From assembly GCA_017457215.1 (NCBI GenBank), contig JAFTHU010000001.1, forward strand, positions 85,563 to 149,562: 64,000 nucleotides of DNA. Reading direction: 5' to 3'. This stretch comes from Clostridia bacterium (lineage in GTDB: Bacteria > Bacillota > Clostridia > Christensenellales > Borkfalkiaceae). Under the pieces are notes generated by a model that worked only from the letters and a program-made list of their open reading frames with translations, had not been told where the DNA came from and searched no databases. The translations under genes were made by a program, and so were the position numbers. Shown piece after piece: positions 41,135 to 50,329 of this stretch (its first letter is position 1; each line of letters begins with the position of its first letter).

Positions 41135-42658
41135 ATGACCTTACAAGATTATCTCAATTTAAGAAACGGAACAGACGTGCGCGGGGTTGCCGTGGACGGC
41201 GTAAAGGGCGAACCTATTACGCTCACCGCCTATGCGGCGGAACGTATCGTAGCGGCTTTCTGCCATTGGCTTGCCAAAAAAACGGGGAAAGCGGCGCTGA
41301 AAATCGCCGTTGGCCACGACAGCCGTATCTCTGCCGAACTTTTAAAAGAAGGGGCTGTTAAAGGCATTGTTTCAACGGGAAACGATGCAATTGTTACGGG
41401 CTTGTCCACTACGCCTTCTATGTTTATGATGCTGAAAGACGGACAACTTACCGACAGTGAGCGTCCTGACGGCTCGTTGATGATCACGGCAAGTCATTTG
41501 CCTTTTAACCGCAACGGTTTAAAATTCTTTTCGGAAAACGGCGGTTTGGAGGGCGCGGACGTAAAAGAGATTTTAACGCTCGCCGCAGACCTGCCCCCCT
41601 ATGCTGAAAAGACGGGTTGCGTTATTTACCGTCCTTATCTTGATCAATACGCGCAATCTTTGGTGGATATCGTACGCAAGGCTTGCCAAGAAGAAAAACC
41701 CTTGCAAGGCAAACGTATCCTTGTAGACGCGGGCAACGGCGCGGGTGGTTTTTATGCGGACAAGGTACTTGTTCCCCTCGGTGCAGACGTTACGGGCTCG
41801 CAATTTTTAGAACCCGACGGCACGTTCCCTAATCACATTCCTAATCCCGAAAATAAAGAGGCAATGGAATCGGTTTGCGAGGCTGTAAAAAAGGCAAACG
41901 CCGATTTCGGTATTATCTTTGACACGGACGTAGACCGTGCGGGCGCTGTAGACAAAGACGGGTCAGAAATCAACCGCAACCGCTTGATTGCGCTCATTTC
42001 CGCTATTTTATTGGAAGAGAAAAAAGGTACGATTGTTACCGACTCGGTTACCTCGGACGGTTTAGCGAAATTCATATCCGAAAAAGGCGGCAGACATCAC
42101 CGTTTTAAGCGCGGTTATAAAAACGTCATCAACGAGGCGCTTCGGCTCAATGCTTTGGGCGAATATACTCCCCTTGCGATTGAAACAAGCGGGCACGCAG
42201 CTTTAATGGAAAATTATTTCCTCGACGACGGCGCATACCTGATTACGAGATTATTAATAGCCCTTGCAAAAGCGGCAAAAGAAAACAAATCCCTTTCCGA
42301 TTTGATTGCAGATCTGGAAATGCCCGCGGAAGCGCAGGAAATTCGCTTACGTTTTAAAGACGGTTGCGATTTTAAAACGCTTGGCGCATCCTTGTTAGAA
42401 GATTTTAAAGGATACGCAAGTCAACTCTCTTACGCCGCTCCTGTGCCCGACAACCACGAGGGATGTAGAGTGCGTTACGACGAAACACACGGCAACGGCT
42501 GGGCGTTGATTCGAATGAGTTTACACGACCCCATTTTACCGATAAACGTAGAAAGCAACGAAAAAGGCGGTTGTAAAAAAATAGCCGAAGATTTATACGC
42601 TTTCTTGAAGAAATACGATTTTCTCGACCTTTCCCCTTTGGAAACGGCGATAAAATAA
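41135..42658 (+). CDS. phosphohexomutase (phosphomannomutase/phosphoglucomutase family)
   Basis: A 507-residue alpha-D-phosphohexomutase interconverting hexose 1- and 6-phosphates. The phosphoserine loop is ITASHLPFNRNGLKFF near residue 115, where the usual TASHNP reads TASHLP. The metal loop is DTDVDRAG near 267, and the sugar-binding loop is ETSGHAAL. Which hexose it uses cannot be fixed; this variant loop is typical of a Clostridia/Bacteroidota subgroup. Downstream lies transketolase, so the pair links hexose-phosphate pools. GCGAG is the probable binding site. Confidence 0.88.
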   Translation: MTLQDYLNLRNGTDVRGVAVDGVKGEPITLTAYAAERIVAAFCHWLAKKTGKAALKIAVGHDSRISAELLKEGAVKGIVSTGNDAIVTGLSTTPSMFMMLKDGQLTDSERPDGSLMITASHLPFNRNGLKFFSENGGLEGADVKEILTLAADLPPYAEKTGCVIYRPYLDQYAQSLVDIVRKACQEEKPLQGKRILVDAGNGAGGFYADKVLVPLGADVTGSQFLEPDGTFPNHIPNPENKEAMESVCEAVKKANADFGIIFDTDVDRAGAVDKDGSEINRNRLIALISAILLEEKKGTIVTDSVTSDGLAKFISEKGGRHHRFKRGYKNVINEALRLNALGEYTPLAIETSGHAALMENYFLDDGAYLITRLLIALAKAAKENKSLSDLIADLEMPAEAQEIRLRFKDGCDFKTLGASLLEDFKGYASQLSYAAPVPDNHEGCRVRYDETHGNGWALIRMSLHDPILPINVESNEKGGCKKIAEDLYAFLKKYDFLDLSPLETAIK

Positions 42659-42721
42659 TATTGCGAACAACGCAATACCACAACGAAAAATTTTTGAAAA
42701 CATAATAATAGGAGAATTACT

Positions 42722-44722
42722 ATGGACATACAGAAAACTACTATTAACGCGATCAGAATCCTGTCTGCGGAAGCGATTGAAAAGGCAAAATCCGGACACC
42801 CCGGTTTACCGATGGGCTGCGCGCCGATTGCCTACACGCTTTTTCAAAACTTCCTCAAAATCAACCCCAAAGATATGTCTTGGGAAAACCGCGACCGCTT
42901 TATTTTGTCGGCAGGCCACGGCTCTGCGCTGAACTACACCCTTTTTCACCTCTACGGTATGGGTATTGAAAAGGAAGATTTAATGAACTTCCGTCAGCTT
43001 GGCTCGAAAACTCCCGGTCATCCCGAATACGGCCACACGTACGGCGTTGAAACGACGACGGGTCCCCTCGGTCAAGGTATCGCAAACGCAGTAGGTATGG
43101 CGCTTGCTGAAGCACATCTCGCCGCAAAGTACAACAAACCGAATTTTAAGGTAGTTGACCACTACACGTATGCCATCTGCGGCGACGGTTGTTTGGAAGA
43201 AGGTATTTCTTACGAAGCTTGCTCGTTTGCAGGCGCAAACAACCTCGGCAAATTGATTCTCCTTTACGACGATAACGACATCACCATCGAGGGTGATACG
43301 GACGTTACCTTCAAAGAAGACGTAGAAGCGCGTTTCAAAGCGCAAAATTGGCAGGTATTGCACGTGGATTTCGTAGCAAGCCCCGACGACGTAGACGCTC
43401 TTGCAAACGCAATTACGGCAGCGAAAGCTTGCACGGACAAGCCCTCCGTTATCATCTGCAAAACGCATATCGGTTACGGTTCGCCTTTGGAAGGCTCGGC
43501 AAAATGCCACGGCGCGCCTCTCGGTGCGGAAAACCTTGCAAAATCCAAGGAAACTCTCGGTTGGGATTATGCGCCTTTCGAATGTCCTCAAGAAGTATTC
43601 AACCATTGCGCGGTAGCGGCAAACGCAGGCGCAGCTGCACAAAACGCTTGGAACGAATTGTTTGCAGCGTATGAAAAAGAATATCCCGAACTTGCGGCAG
43701 AATACAAAAAAGTAATGGCAGGCGAAAAACCCGATTTCGACAGCGTAGAAGGTTTGTACGATTTCGAAAAACCTATGGCTACCCGCCAAACTTCCGCAAA
43801 AGTTCTCAACCAACTTGCGGCATTGATGCCCCAGCTTATGGGCGGTTCAGCGGACCTTGGCCCTTCCAACCTTTCCGAAATGAAAGATACGGACGCCGTA
43901 CAATACGGTACGTTCTCTGCTGAAAATTACGCAGGCAGAAATATGCATTACGGTATTCGCGAACACGCTATGGCTGCAATAGCAAACGGTATGCAGCTTC
44001 ACGGCGGCATTCAGGCGTATTGCGCAACGTTCTTCGTTTTCTCCGATTATTGCAAACCTGCAATGCGTTTGTCGGCGTTGATGAAATTACCCGTAACGTA
44101 TATCATGACGCACGATTCCATCGGCGTTGGCGAAGACGGCCCTACGCACCAGCCTATTGAACAGCTCATTATGCTCCGTTCCGTACCTGGTTTGAAAGTA
44201 TACCGTCCTGCAGACGGAAAGGAAACGGCGGCGGCTTGGGTATCCGCGCTTTCGGGCAACGAACCTACCGTTTTGGTACTTTCCCGTCAAAATCTTCCTC
44301 AATACGCAAACAGCGGCAAAGGTGCTCTTAAAGGCGGCTACGTTTTGGAAGATTGCGAAGGCACACCCGACGTATTGCTTATGGGTACGGGTTCGGAAAT
44401 CGAGCTTTGCGTAAAAGCGAAAGCTGTTCTCGCCGAAAAAGGTGTAAACGCACGCGTTGTATCCATGCCTTGTTTTGAAGAATTTGAAAAGCAGAGCGCA
44501 GAATACAAGAACAGCGTTATCCCCGCAACCGTAAAAGCAAGAGTATGCGTAGAAGCGGCTTGCCCTTATAGCTGGTACAAATACGCAGGCGATTACGGTG
44601 AAACGGTATGTATGACGAGCTTTGGCGCTTCCGCACCCGCAGGCGTACTCTTCCCCCACTTTGGCTTCACGGTAGAAAACGTTGTAGAAAAGGCGTTGGC
44701 GTCGATTGCAAAGACGAAATAA
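42722..44722 (+). CDS. tkt: transketolase
   Basis: A 666-residue full-length transketolase of the pentose phosphate pathway. The TPP-binding segment is GDGCLEEGISYEAC near residue 156, with further family motifs SAGHGSALNYTLFHL, TTGPLGQG, and GIREHAMAAIANGM plus THDSIGVGEDGPTHQP in the pyrimidine and phosphate-binding domains. AGGAG precedes the start, and a strong terminator follows. It lies 63 nt after the phosphohexomutase gene, with no separate promoter obvious. Confidence 0.96.
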   Translation: MDIQKTTINAIRILSAEAIEKAKSGHPGLPMGCAPIAYTLFQNFLKINPKDMSWENRDRFILSAGHGSALNYTLFHLYGMGIEKEDLMNFRQLGSKTPGHPEYGHTYGVETTTGPLGQGIANAVGMALAEAHLAAKYNKPNFKVVDHYTYAICGDGCLEEGISYEACSFAGANNLGKLILLYDDNDITIEGDTDVTFKEDVEARFKAQNWQVLHVDFVASPDDVDALANAITAAKACTDKPSVIICKTHIGYGSPLEGSAKCHGAPLGAENLAKSKETLGWDYAPFECPQEVFNHCAVAANAGAAAQNAWNELFAAYEKEYPELAAEYKKVMAGEKPDFDSVEGLYDFEKPMATRQTSAKVLNQLAALMPQLMGGSADLGPSNLSEMKDTDAVQYGTFSAENYAGRNMHYGIREHAMAAIANGMQLHGGIQAYCATFFVFSDYCKPAMRLSALMKLPVTYIMTHDSIGVGEDGPTHQPIEQLIMLRSVPGLKVYRPADGKETAAAWVSALSGNEPTVLVLSRQNLPQYANSGKGALKGGYVLEDCEGTPDVLLMGTGSEIELCVKAKAVLAEKGVNARVVSMPCFEEFEKQSAEYKNSVIPATVKARVCVEAACPYSWYKYAGDYGETVCMTSFGASAPAGVLFPHFGFTVENVVEKALASIAKTK

Positions 44723-44736
44723 ATTTTCCGTATAAA

Positions 44737-44770
44737 AAACCCGACGGCTATGCTTGCCGTCGGGTTTTTT
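44737..44770 (+). terminator. intrinsic terminator of transketolase
   Basis: A perfect 12-bp stem (AAACCCGACGGC with GCCGTCGGGTTT) followed by TTTTTT. Confidence 0.88.
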
Positions 44771-44828
44771 CAGCGAATTTTCACAAATTTACATTCCTTT
44801 TTACACAATCGCCTTGTATAATCTAATT

Positions 44829-44916
44829 ATAAACAACGCTCATCCGTTTCTATTGAAACACCTCCATAATAAATTTTGAAAGCGCATACCCTTTAAGGTA
44901 TGCGCTTTCATTTTTC
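44829..44916 (+). ncRNA. candidate small RNA
   Basis: Between two converging genes, TATAAT (44817-44822) is followed by a GTTTC-TATT-GAAAC hairpin (44846-44859), an unpaired ACACCTCCATAATAAA stretch complementary to Shine-Dalgarno sequences, and a 13-bp stem-loop (44878-44909) with a T-rich tail. This is the build of a Firmicutes sRNA. The -35 is poor, and the last hairpin may simply be the terminator of the minus-strand protease gene. Confidence 0.3.
44878..44913. terminator. terminator hairpin after the S41 protease gene
   Basis: GAAAGCGCATACC pairs perfectly with GGTATGCGCTTTC. The better U-tract (ATTTTTCTTT) is on the + strand; on the minus strand only AAAATTTATT follows. Confidence 0.65.
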
Positions 44917-44917
44917 T

Positions 44918-46303
44918 TTAATCCCCCGAAAAAAGTGTTTCGATTGCCGCAATCAATTCTTCGTCCCCGTTATAATTCCCCGCGGTTGTTTTCGTTCCAT
45001 CCGTCGGCAAAACGCCGCGCATATGAATAGAATGCCCCGAAATCGGCCAACGAAGCTCCGCCGTCGTCAATTTGATAACGTCGTCTTTTTCCATATCCAA
45101 ATAAAAAGTCGTTTGCATAATTCCTTTGCCGTACGTCCGCGTCCCGCCGCTCCGTTCCGAAAGACAAATATCCTCGTAAGTAATTGCGCCGTAATCCAAC
45201 ATACAACCTATCAAGCACTCGGAAGCCGACGCCGTTCCCACGTCCGCCAACACGACAATACGGCTCTCTTCCCCAAAATATTCCCTATAAACGTTGCCGC
45301 TTGCACGGTAATACTCCTGTTTTTCCCCGTAATCTGCCACCGTTACGACAGGTCGGGCTTCCGTAGAATTTTTGCAAAAATACCGCGCAATGTAGCACAA
45401 GTATTCCAAATACCCCCCGCCGTTGCCACGCAAATCCAACACTAAATTCTGCATACCGTCGGTTTTGAATTGCGTCATTACCCGCTCAAATCCATGCGCC
45501 GCATTTCCCGTGAATTGCGACAATCGGATATATGCCGTTTTCTCATCTAATACCGCAAGCGGTTTGTCCTGCCGCGTAAATTGCAACGCGTCCTCACCCG
45601 TAAAGCCGTAAGACGTCGTTTTCGTGCGGTATTGCACGTAACTTTCCACGTAATGCCGACGGCATATGCGTATTAATTTCTCCTCCTCTCCGCGCAATAT
45701 CTTTAAATAAAAATATTCCCCGTCTGCAATCGTTTGCAAAAACGGATCCAAACCGTTTTCAAAATCTACGCTGTCCACTATCTCCGTTTCGCTCTTTCCG
45801 TACCCGATAATATAATCTTGTACGCAGAGTTCCGCTTCTTCCGCAGGAGAATTTTCCACTACGCGAGATATCAAAATTTGATTTTCGCCCTTATCATTCT
45901 TCGTGGAAACAACAATACCGATACCGTTATGTCTACCGGCTAAATTCTCTTCCGTCGTGCCATATTCTTCCCCCGTCATATATTCGGAGTACGGGTCTAA
46001 TAAATCCTCGTTAATCGCCGCAAATAAAACGCCGTAAAATTCCTCGTCGGAAACGTCTTTATAATATTCTTTGTCTATCGTTTTTTTAATTTTTATCAGC
46101 GTGCGAACTTCCTCGTCCAAAACGAGCCAAGTGGTCAACATTCCGCTCAAAAACACAAAACCCGCCGCCAAAACACAAGCAAAAATCTTTCCAATAATCT
46201 TTCCCCATCTTTTTTTGCGAAGCGCAGGTTGCAACGGCTTTTGTTCGTCCCTATTATGCTTTTCCTCTTGAATATCGTCGAAAAATCCGTCTTCCAAGTC
46301 CAT
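44918..46303 (-). CDS. S41-family C-terminal processing protease
   Basis: A 461-residue membrane-anchored serine protease. An N-terminal acidic cytosolic tail precedes one helix (about residues 33-55). A PDZ domain spans roughly residues 125-200. The tail-specific protease domain has VLDLRGNGGGYLEYL, the nucleophile Ser in DVGTASASECLIG and the catalytic Lys in GKGIMQT. Likely trims envelope proteins outside the cell. The substrate is unknown. AAAGGAG site; monocistronic. Confidence 0.9.
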   Translation of the reverse strand: MDLEDGFFDDIQEEKHNRDEQKPLQPALRKKRWGKIIGKIFACVLAAGFVFLSGMLTTWLVLDEEVRTLIKIKKTIDKEYYKDVSDEEFYGVLFAAINEDLLDPYSEYMTGEEYGTTEENLAGRHNGIGIVVSTKNDKGENQILISRVVENSPAEEAELCVQDYIIGYGKSETEIVDSVDFENGLDPFLQTIADGEYFYLKILRGEEEKLIRICRRHYVESYVQYRTKTTSYGFTGEDALQFTRQDKPLAVLDEKTAYIRLSQFTGNAAHGFERVMTQFKTDGMQNLVLDLRGNGGGYLEYLCYIARYFCKNSTEARPVVTVADYGEKQEYYRASGNVYREYFGEESRIVVLADVGTASASECLIGCMLDYGAITYEDICLSERSGGTRTYGKGIMQTTFYLDMEKDDVIKLTTAELRWPISGHSIHMRGVLPTDGTKTTAGNYNGDEELIAAIETLFSGD

Positions 46304-46390
46304 ACTTCTTACTCCTTTCCTTATTATACTATACCCGTTTTTTTATAAAAATATATCCGCCGAATCCTTTTTAGGAAACGGCGGACGGAA

Positions 46391-47407
46391 TCATTTTTTT
46401 AAAAGCCTATGCAACACCGTCAACACACGAAAAGAAACTGCGTCCGAAAACAAACGAATATTCAATCCCGTCGATTTTTCAATTTTGTCCAAACGGTACA
46501 GTAACGTATTTCTGTGCATATACAGATTTCGAGAAGTTTCACTGACGTTTAAACTGCTCCGCAAAAAGTTTTCCGCCGTTTCCAACATTTCTTCATCATC
46601 AAAAACTTCTTTAAAATGTTCGTCCGTAATCTGCGAAAAATATTCCGCCAATTTTACTTCCGGAATATCCTCTATCATCTTTATCAAAATACATTCGCGG
46701 TAAGTATGCACACTCCCAGGGAAAGCGAACACGTCTGCATAACGCAACGTATTTTCCGCCTGCGTGTAAGAAAATGCCACGTCTTTCAATTCCCGAACAA
46801 TAGGACCAACCCCCACGTCCACGTCCAAACCCAACTCCTCTTTTAACGATTGCGCCAAAAATTCGGCATAATCCACCGACGCACGGTAGCCGTCCGTTTC
46901 CGTACCCAAAAAACGCACCAAAACGCAGGTCTGTTCACTCATTTGCACAGCGGTATCTAAACTGTTCCCACCGTACTGTTCCAGCACCGCCAACGTTTCT
47001 TCCATCAGCTTCGGTACGCGCAAAAGAATGGTAAAACAATGCGCGCCTTTCACCGAATATTTCGTCGTATATTTATAAATCCCCATAGAAGAACTTTCGC
47101 CTTGTAAAATACGCTTTAAGTGTTCCGTCTTGGAAAGTTCCGCTTCTTTTTCCACAAAACTTTCAATATACGGGGGCAATAACCGCGCATAATTCAATTC
47201 CGTTTCCCCTACGCCGAGTATCGAGCCGACATATCCCGTACCCTTATATAAAAAACGAAAAAACGTATAATTTCCGTCGTCTATCACGCTTTCAAACTGT
47301 CTATCGCAAACAGGACCCGATTTCGGATTTGTATTTTCCGCATAAAACGAAAAATCCAGCCCGAATTTTTCCGTGATTTCCTTTGCAATTCTTTGCAATT
47401 CGCTCAT
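46391..47407 (-). CDS. CdaR/PucR-type transcriptional regulator
   Basis: A 338-residue regulator. The C-terminal 65 residues form the PucR/CdaR helix-turn-helix (LNVSETSRNLYMHRNTLLYRLDKIEKSTGLN). The central part is a GGDEF-like CdaR domain (residues about 115-255), and the N-terminus is an unassigned sensory region. Relatives respond to sugar diacids, purines or amino acids; the ligand and targets here are unknown. Transcribed alone from a consensus promoter, divergent from the membrane protein gene at 47651, which is a plausible target. Confidence 0.82.
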   Translation of the reverse strand: MSELQRIAKEITEKFGLDFSFYAENTNPKSGPVCDRQFESVIDDGNYTFFRFLYKGTGYVGSILGVGETELNYARLLPPYIESFVEKEAELSKTEHLKRILQGESSSMGIYKYTTKYSVKGAHCFTILLRVPKLMEETLAVLEQYGGNSLDTAVQMSEQTCVLVRFLGTETDGYRASVDYAEFLAQSLKEELGLDVDVGVGPIVRELKDVAFSYTQAENTLRYADVFAFPGSVHTYRECILIKMIEDIPEVKLAEYFSQITDEHFKEVFDDEEMLETAENFLRSSLNVSETSRNLYMHRNTLLYRLDKIEKSTGLNIRLFSDAVSFRVLTVLHRLLKK

Positions 47408-47470
47408 ACACGCCTCCTTACGTCCGTCTTTTTTACACGCTTCTTTTTTACAAAATCCATCTTACCTATC

Positions 47471-47499
47471 ATTATACCGCAAACACATTTTTTTTTCAA
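47471..47499 (-). promoter_or_regulatory. predicted promoter of the CdaR-type regulator
   Basis: TTGAAA (47494-47499), a 17-bp spacer and TATAAT (47471-47476). Confidence 0.75.
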
Positions 47500-47571
47500 T
47501 ACTTTTTGCAAATTTTCCGCAGACTTTTGCGTTTTTTAACCGCAAAAATAAAAAATTTTTTCCCCTCTCTA

Positions 47572-47600
47572 TTGACAGAAAAAAGGAAAAGTGGTATAAT
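47572..47600 (+). promoter_or_regulatory. consensus promoter of the 412-residue membrane protein gene
   Basis: TTGACA (47572-47577), a 17-bp spacer and TATAAT (47595-47600). Confidence 0.85.
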
Positions 47601-47650
47601 GTTAAAAAATATATCCATTTTCAAAGTATAAACTATTTAGGAGATTGATT

Positions 47651-48889
47651 ATGAATGAAGCAAAAAAAGCGTCTTGGCAAACGACCCATCCGCTTCTCCC
47701 CTATCGTATCCTCGCAAGCATTTTAGCTGCTTTGTGTATCGTAGCGTTTTTCTTGCCGTATCATGCATTGGTATCGTCTAGTACCGCTTTTCATTTGGCA
47801 GAAAAGAATTTATTTAGATTCTTTGAGTATTTTTCAAAAGCGCCTTATAAGCCCTTAGGGTTGATTCCTATGTTCGCAAATCCCCGTTCGATTATCGGGC
47901 TAGCGGGAAACGCGCTTTTCTATTTACTCCTTTTTACGTTGGTAATCACTTTTTTCCTTGCGATTGCTTCTATTTTGAGCCATAAAAAAACAAAGAATTT
48001 CCTCTTTTTGGCAGTTCTTTGTTTTACGTGGGGAACGGCTTTATACACCATCGGTATACTTGCCATTTCTTGCTATATTACGACGATTAAAATCACTTTC
48101 GACGCAAGCAGTTTATTGCTCGCGGCGTTAGGTTGCATTGCATATTTTGCGTTGATGTACGCCAAGCTTGGCAAAGCGTCCGTTGCAAACGCAGGTATCT
48201 TCCTTTTAACGTTTGCGTTCACCCTCTGTATCACTTTGGGTTTGACGCACAATTCTCACCTCGTTTCCGATATGCTTTCGCACGGGATTGGATACGAACT
48301 CATTTTGTTAGCCGCAATCTTTTTGACGATAGCAAATATGATATTTGCCTCCGTACGCGCTTACTACGTGGATACGCACCACTTTGATTTCTTCAGCGCG
48401 CTTGTCGAACTTTTCATCGCGGGCATCATCCTCATTATGAGCGTACTCTCCCCTACAAACGATTATTTCTGCATCATTCTTTGCAGCATCGCGGCTGTTA
48501 TCGCGTTAACGCTTTTAACCGTAGCTTCCCTCTTTGCCCACAAGCAAAAAGCGATGGCGGAAGCGGAAATAACAGCGGCAATCCCCGCAGAAGCATCCTC
48601 TGCGCCCGCTTGCTTATATGGGCAAACGTTTGAGGGCGTAACCCCCGCAAGCTATTTCAACGACAAACCCAACGATAAGTTTATTGAAAGCCTTTCCAAC
48701 GCAGAAAGAAGTCAGTTTGCAGATTTGTACGTAGTAAAAAATAGAGCGCCTATGCCTGAAATTCCCGCATATGAAATCGGCGGCGACAATAAAAATTTCT
48801 TTGAAATGATTTTCGTTACCTTGGGACTGTACAGAGATAATATCCCTGATGGATTGTTGGGTAAAATGTACGATTTCATGCAAGCATAA
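47651..48889 (+). CDS. polytopic membrane protein of unknown function
   Basis: A 412-residue protein, family not recognised. About eight to nine membrane helices fill residues 18-300. An Ala/Glu-rich linker (AMAEAEITAAIPAEASSAPA) leads to a cytosolic C-terminus of about 90 residues ending in FFEMIFVTLGLYRDNIPDGLLGKMYDFM. The ATG at 47651, 8 nt after AGGAG, is the start; a TTG six bases earlier is less likely. A perfect -35/-10 promoter suggests strong expression. It is monocistronic and diverges from a CdaR-type regulator gene. Confidence 0.75.
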   Translation: MNEAKKASWQTTHPLLPYRILASILAALCIVAFFLPYHALVSSSTAFHLAEKNLFRFFEYFSKAPYKPLGLIPMFANPRSIIGLAGNALFYLLLFTLVITFFLAIASILSHKKTKNFLFLAVLCFTWGTALYTIGILAISCYITTIKITFDASSLLLAALGCIAYFALMYAKLGKASVANAGIFLLTFAFTLCITLGLTHNSHLVSDMLSHGIGYELILLAAIFLTIANMIFASVRAYYVDTHHFDFFSALVELFIAGIILIMSVLSPTNDYFCIILCSIAAVIALTLLTVASLFAHKQKAMAEAEITAAIPAEASSAPACLYGQTFEGVTPASYFNDKPNDKFIESLSNAERSQFADLYVVKNRAPMPEIPAYEIGGDNKNFFEMIFVTLGLYRDNIPDGLLGKMYDFMQA

Positions 48890-48945
48890 AAGAAAAACCA
48901 GTTTTTTACTGTGTGCCCACAAGGGCTTTGAGCTTACTGTTTATG

Positions 48946-48981
48946 AAACTCGACTTTATACAACAAGTCGAGTTTTCTTTT
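48946..48981 (+). terminator. intrinsic terminator of the membrane protein gene
   Basis: AAACTCGACTT pairs with AAGTCGAGTTT, then TCTTTT. Confidence 0.75.
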
Positions 48982-49065
48982 AGTTATAAAAAGAAATTGA
49001 ATTTTTTGCATTTTTTTGATATCATAAACACACCGATAAACAAAAATTAATATTCCATTTACTCT

Positions 49066-49100
49066 ACCATTGGTTTATATCTCCTGATTAAACCAATGGT
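49066..49100. repeat. 12-bp inverted repeat upstream of an XRE gene
   Basis: ACCATTGGTTTA and TAAACCAATGGT are perfect inverted arms separated by 11 nt, 54 nt before the XRE start. It could be an operator. A run of T's follows 8 nt later, so it may also terminate transcription. Confidence 0.55.
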
Positions 49101-49153
49101 GGGTGTACTTTTTTTGAAATAACGGTTATACTGTATACGAAAGGAGGTATCCC

Positions 49154-49762
49154 ATGGAACAATTAAAAATAGGAAAATTTATTGCCGAGTGCAGAAAAAA
49201 GATAAATTTAACACAAATGCAGTTGGCTGAAAAACTCGGTATCACCGACAAGGCAATATCCAAGTGGGAACGAGGTATCGCAATGCCCGATTCCTCGATT
49301 ATGCTTCAGCTCTGTAATATTCTCGGCATCAGCGTAAACGAGTTATTAAGTGGAGAGAAAATTATTATGGAAAACACAAATCAGAAAAACGAACAGCTTT
49401 TGCTTGATATAGCGAAAGAACTAGAAAGAAAAAACAAAATAATTTGGGCTTCCATGTGGACAATTATGATTGTGAGTATAACCTCTCTGTTTGCTGGACT
49501 CTTAATTGCCGCATTTTTGATACCCGAAGGGATTTGGCTGCTTGTAACAATTATCGGAATTTGCATTGTATTTTTAATACCTTGCTTTTTTGCGTTAAAG
49601 CTTGAAGTAAGTGTAGGCGCTTACAAGTGCAAAAATTGCGGTAACGAAATAGTGCCTACTTACTCGGAAGCGCTATGGGCAATGCACTGCGGAACTACTC
49701 GCCGCTTAAAGTGCCCTAAATGTAACAAACGCACTTGGTGTAAGAAAGTAATAAAGAAATAA
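49154..49762 (+). CDS. XRE-family HTH protein with membrane helices and zinc ribbon
   Basis: A 202-residue protein. Residues 6-63 are an XRE DNA-binding domain (LTQMQLAEKLGITDKAISKWERG). Two membrane helices (about 95-118 and 122-146) follow, then a Cys4 zinc-ribbon-like tail with CKNCGNE and CPKCNKR. A membrane-tethered regulator or stress sensor is suggested, but targets are unknown. Codon use and base composition are more AT-rich than in neighbours, hinting at transfer. AAAGGAGG site. Flanked upstream by a 12-bp palindrome. Confidence 0.85.
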   Translation: MEQLKIGKFIAECRKKINLTQMQLAEKLGITDKAISKWERGIAMPDSSIMLQLCNILGISVNELLSGEKIIMENTNQKNEQLLLDIAKELERKNKIIWASMWTIMIVSITSLFAGLLIAAFLIPEGIWLLVTIIGICIVFLIPCFFALKLEVSVGAYKCKNCGNEIVPTYSEALWAMHCGTTRRLKCPKCNKRTWCKKVIKK

Positions 49763-49883
49763 TCCGATTTATCAAAGCAACAAGTTTCAATTTGTCGGAT
49801 TGTTAATCCTTGTGGAAAAACTTTCAAAAGTATAGCACACTATACTTTTCAAGCAAAGTTGTGTATTTTTACAATAAAAAAGT

Positions 49884-49912
49884 AAAGGATAGCGAAATTT
49901 TCGCTATCCTTT
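49884..49912. terminator. bidirectional terminator between XRE and rsbW-like genes
   Basis: AAAGGATAGCGA pairs with TCGCTATCCTTT around a short AT loop, with A and T runs on both sides. Confidence 0.75.
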
Positions 49913-49960
49913 TAGCTTGTCTAAAAAATCCATTATTGCGCCCGACTTTTTGCTGCTTTT

Positions 49961-50326
49961 TTATTTTATCTTGATTCGCACCAAAATACCGCCGTCTTCA
50001 GTAAAGGTTCTTTCGGTACAAACACTGTCCACCAAAAATAACCCTCTGCCGTGTTCAGAAAACACTTCGGCGCATTTGCCTTTCTGCGGCGGGCAAAACA
50101 CCCGCTCTGCCATAATTTTCAATTCGATATATTCCTGCAAAAGTTCTACGGCGAGTTTTGCGCTTCCGCCCGAATGTTTTAAGACGTTCCCAAGGAGTTC
50201 ATAAACCACCAACTTGCTGTCAAAAATCCGTTCGGAGGGGATATTCTTTTGGTTGAATACGTCGCAAAATTCTTTCACCGCGCTTTTGAGCGTTACGTAA
50301 TTTTCTATTTCAAAAATCATACGCAC
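49961..50326 (-). CDS. RsbW/SpoIIAB-type anti-sigma factor ATPase (intact)
   Basis: A 121-residue GHKL-type ATPase of the anti-sigma kinase family. The N-box E43-x3-N47-x3-H51 (ELLGNVLKH) and the glycine-rich lid HGRGLFLVD near residue 91 are intact, so ATP binding is expected. It lies 4 bases after the sigma factor gene and probably binds and inhibits that sigma, releasing it when it instead phosphorylates the STAS antagonist encoded upstream. It is the second RsbW homologue in this operon. Confidence 0.82.
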   Translation of the reverse strand: MRMIFEIENYVTLKSAVKEFCDVFNQKNIPSERIFDSKLVVYELLGNVLKHSGGSAKLAVELLQEYIELKIMAERVFCPPQKGKCAEVFSEHGRGLFLVDSVCTERTFTEDGGILVRIKIK

Positions 50327-50329
50327 CTC

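Noticed and set aside
49154..49762. XRE gene and palindrome as part of a prophage
   Set aside because: No integrase, phage structural genes or attachment repeats are nearby, and housekeeping genes flank it.
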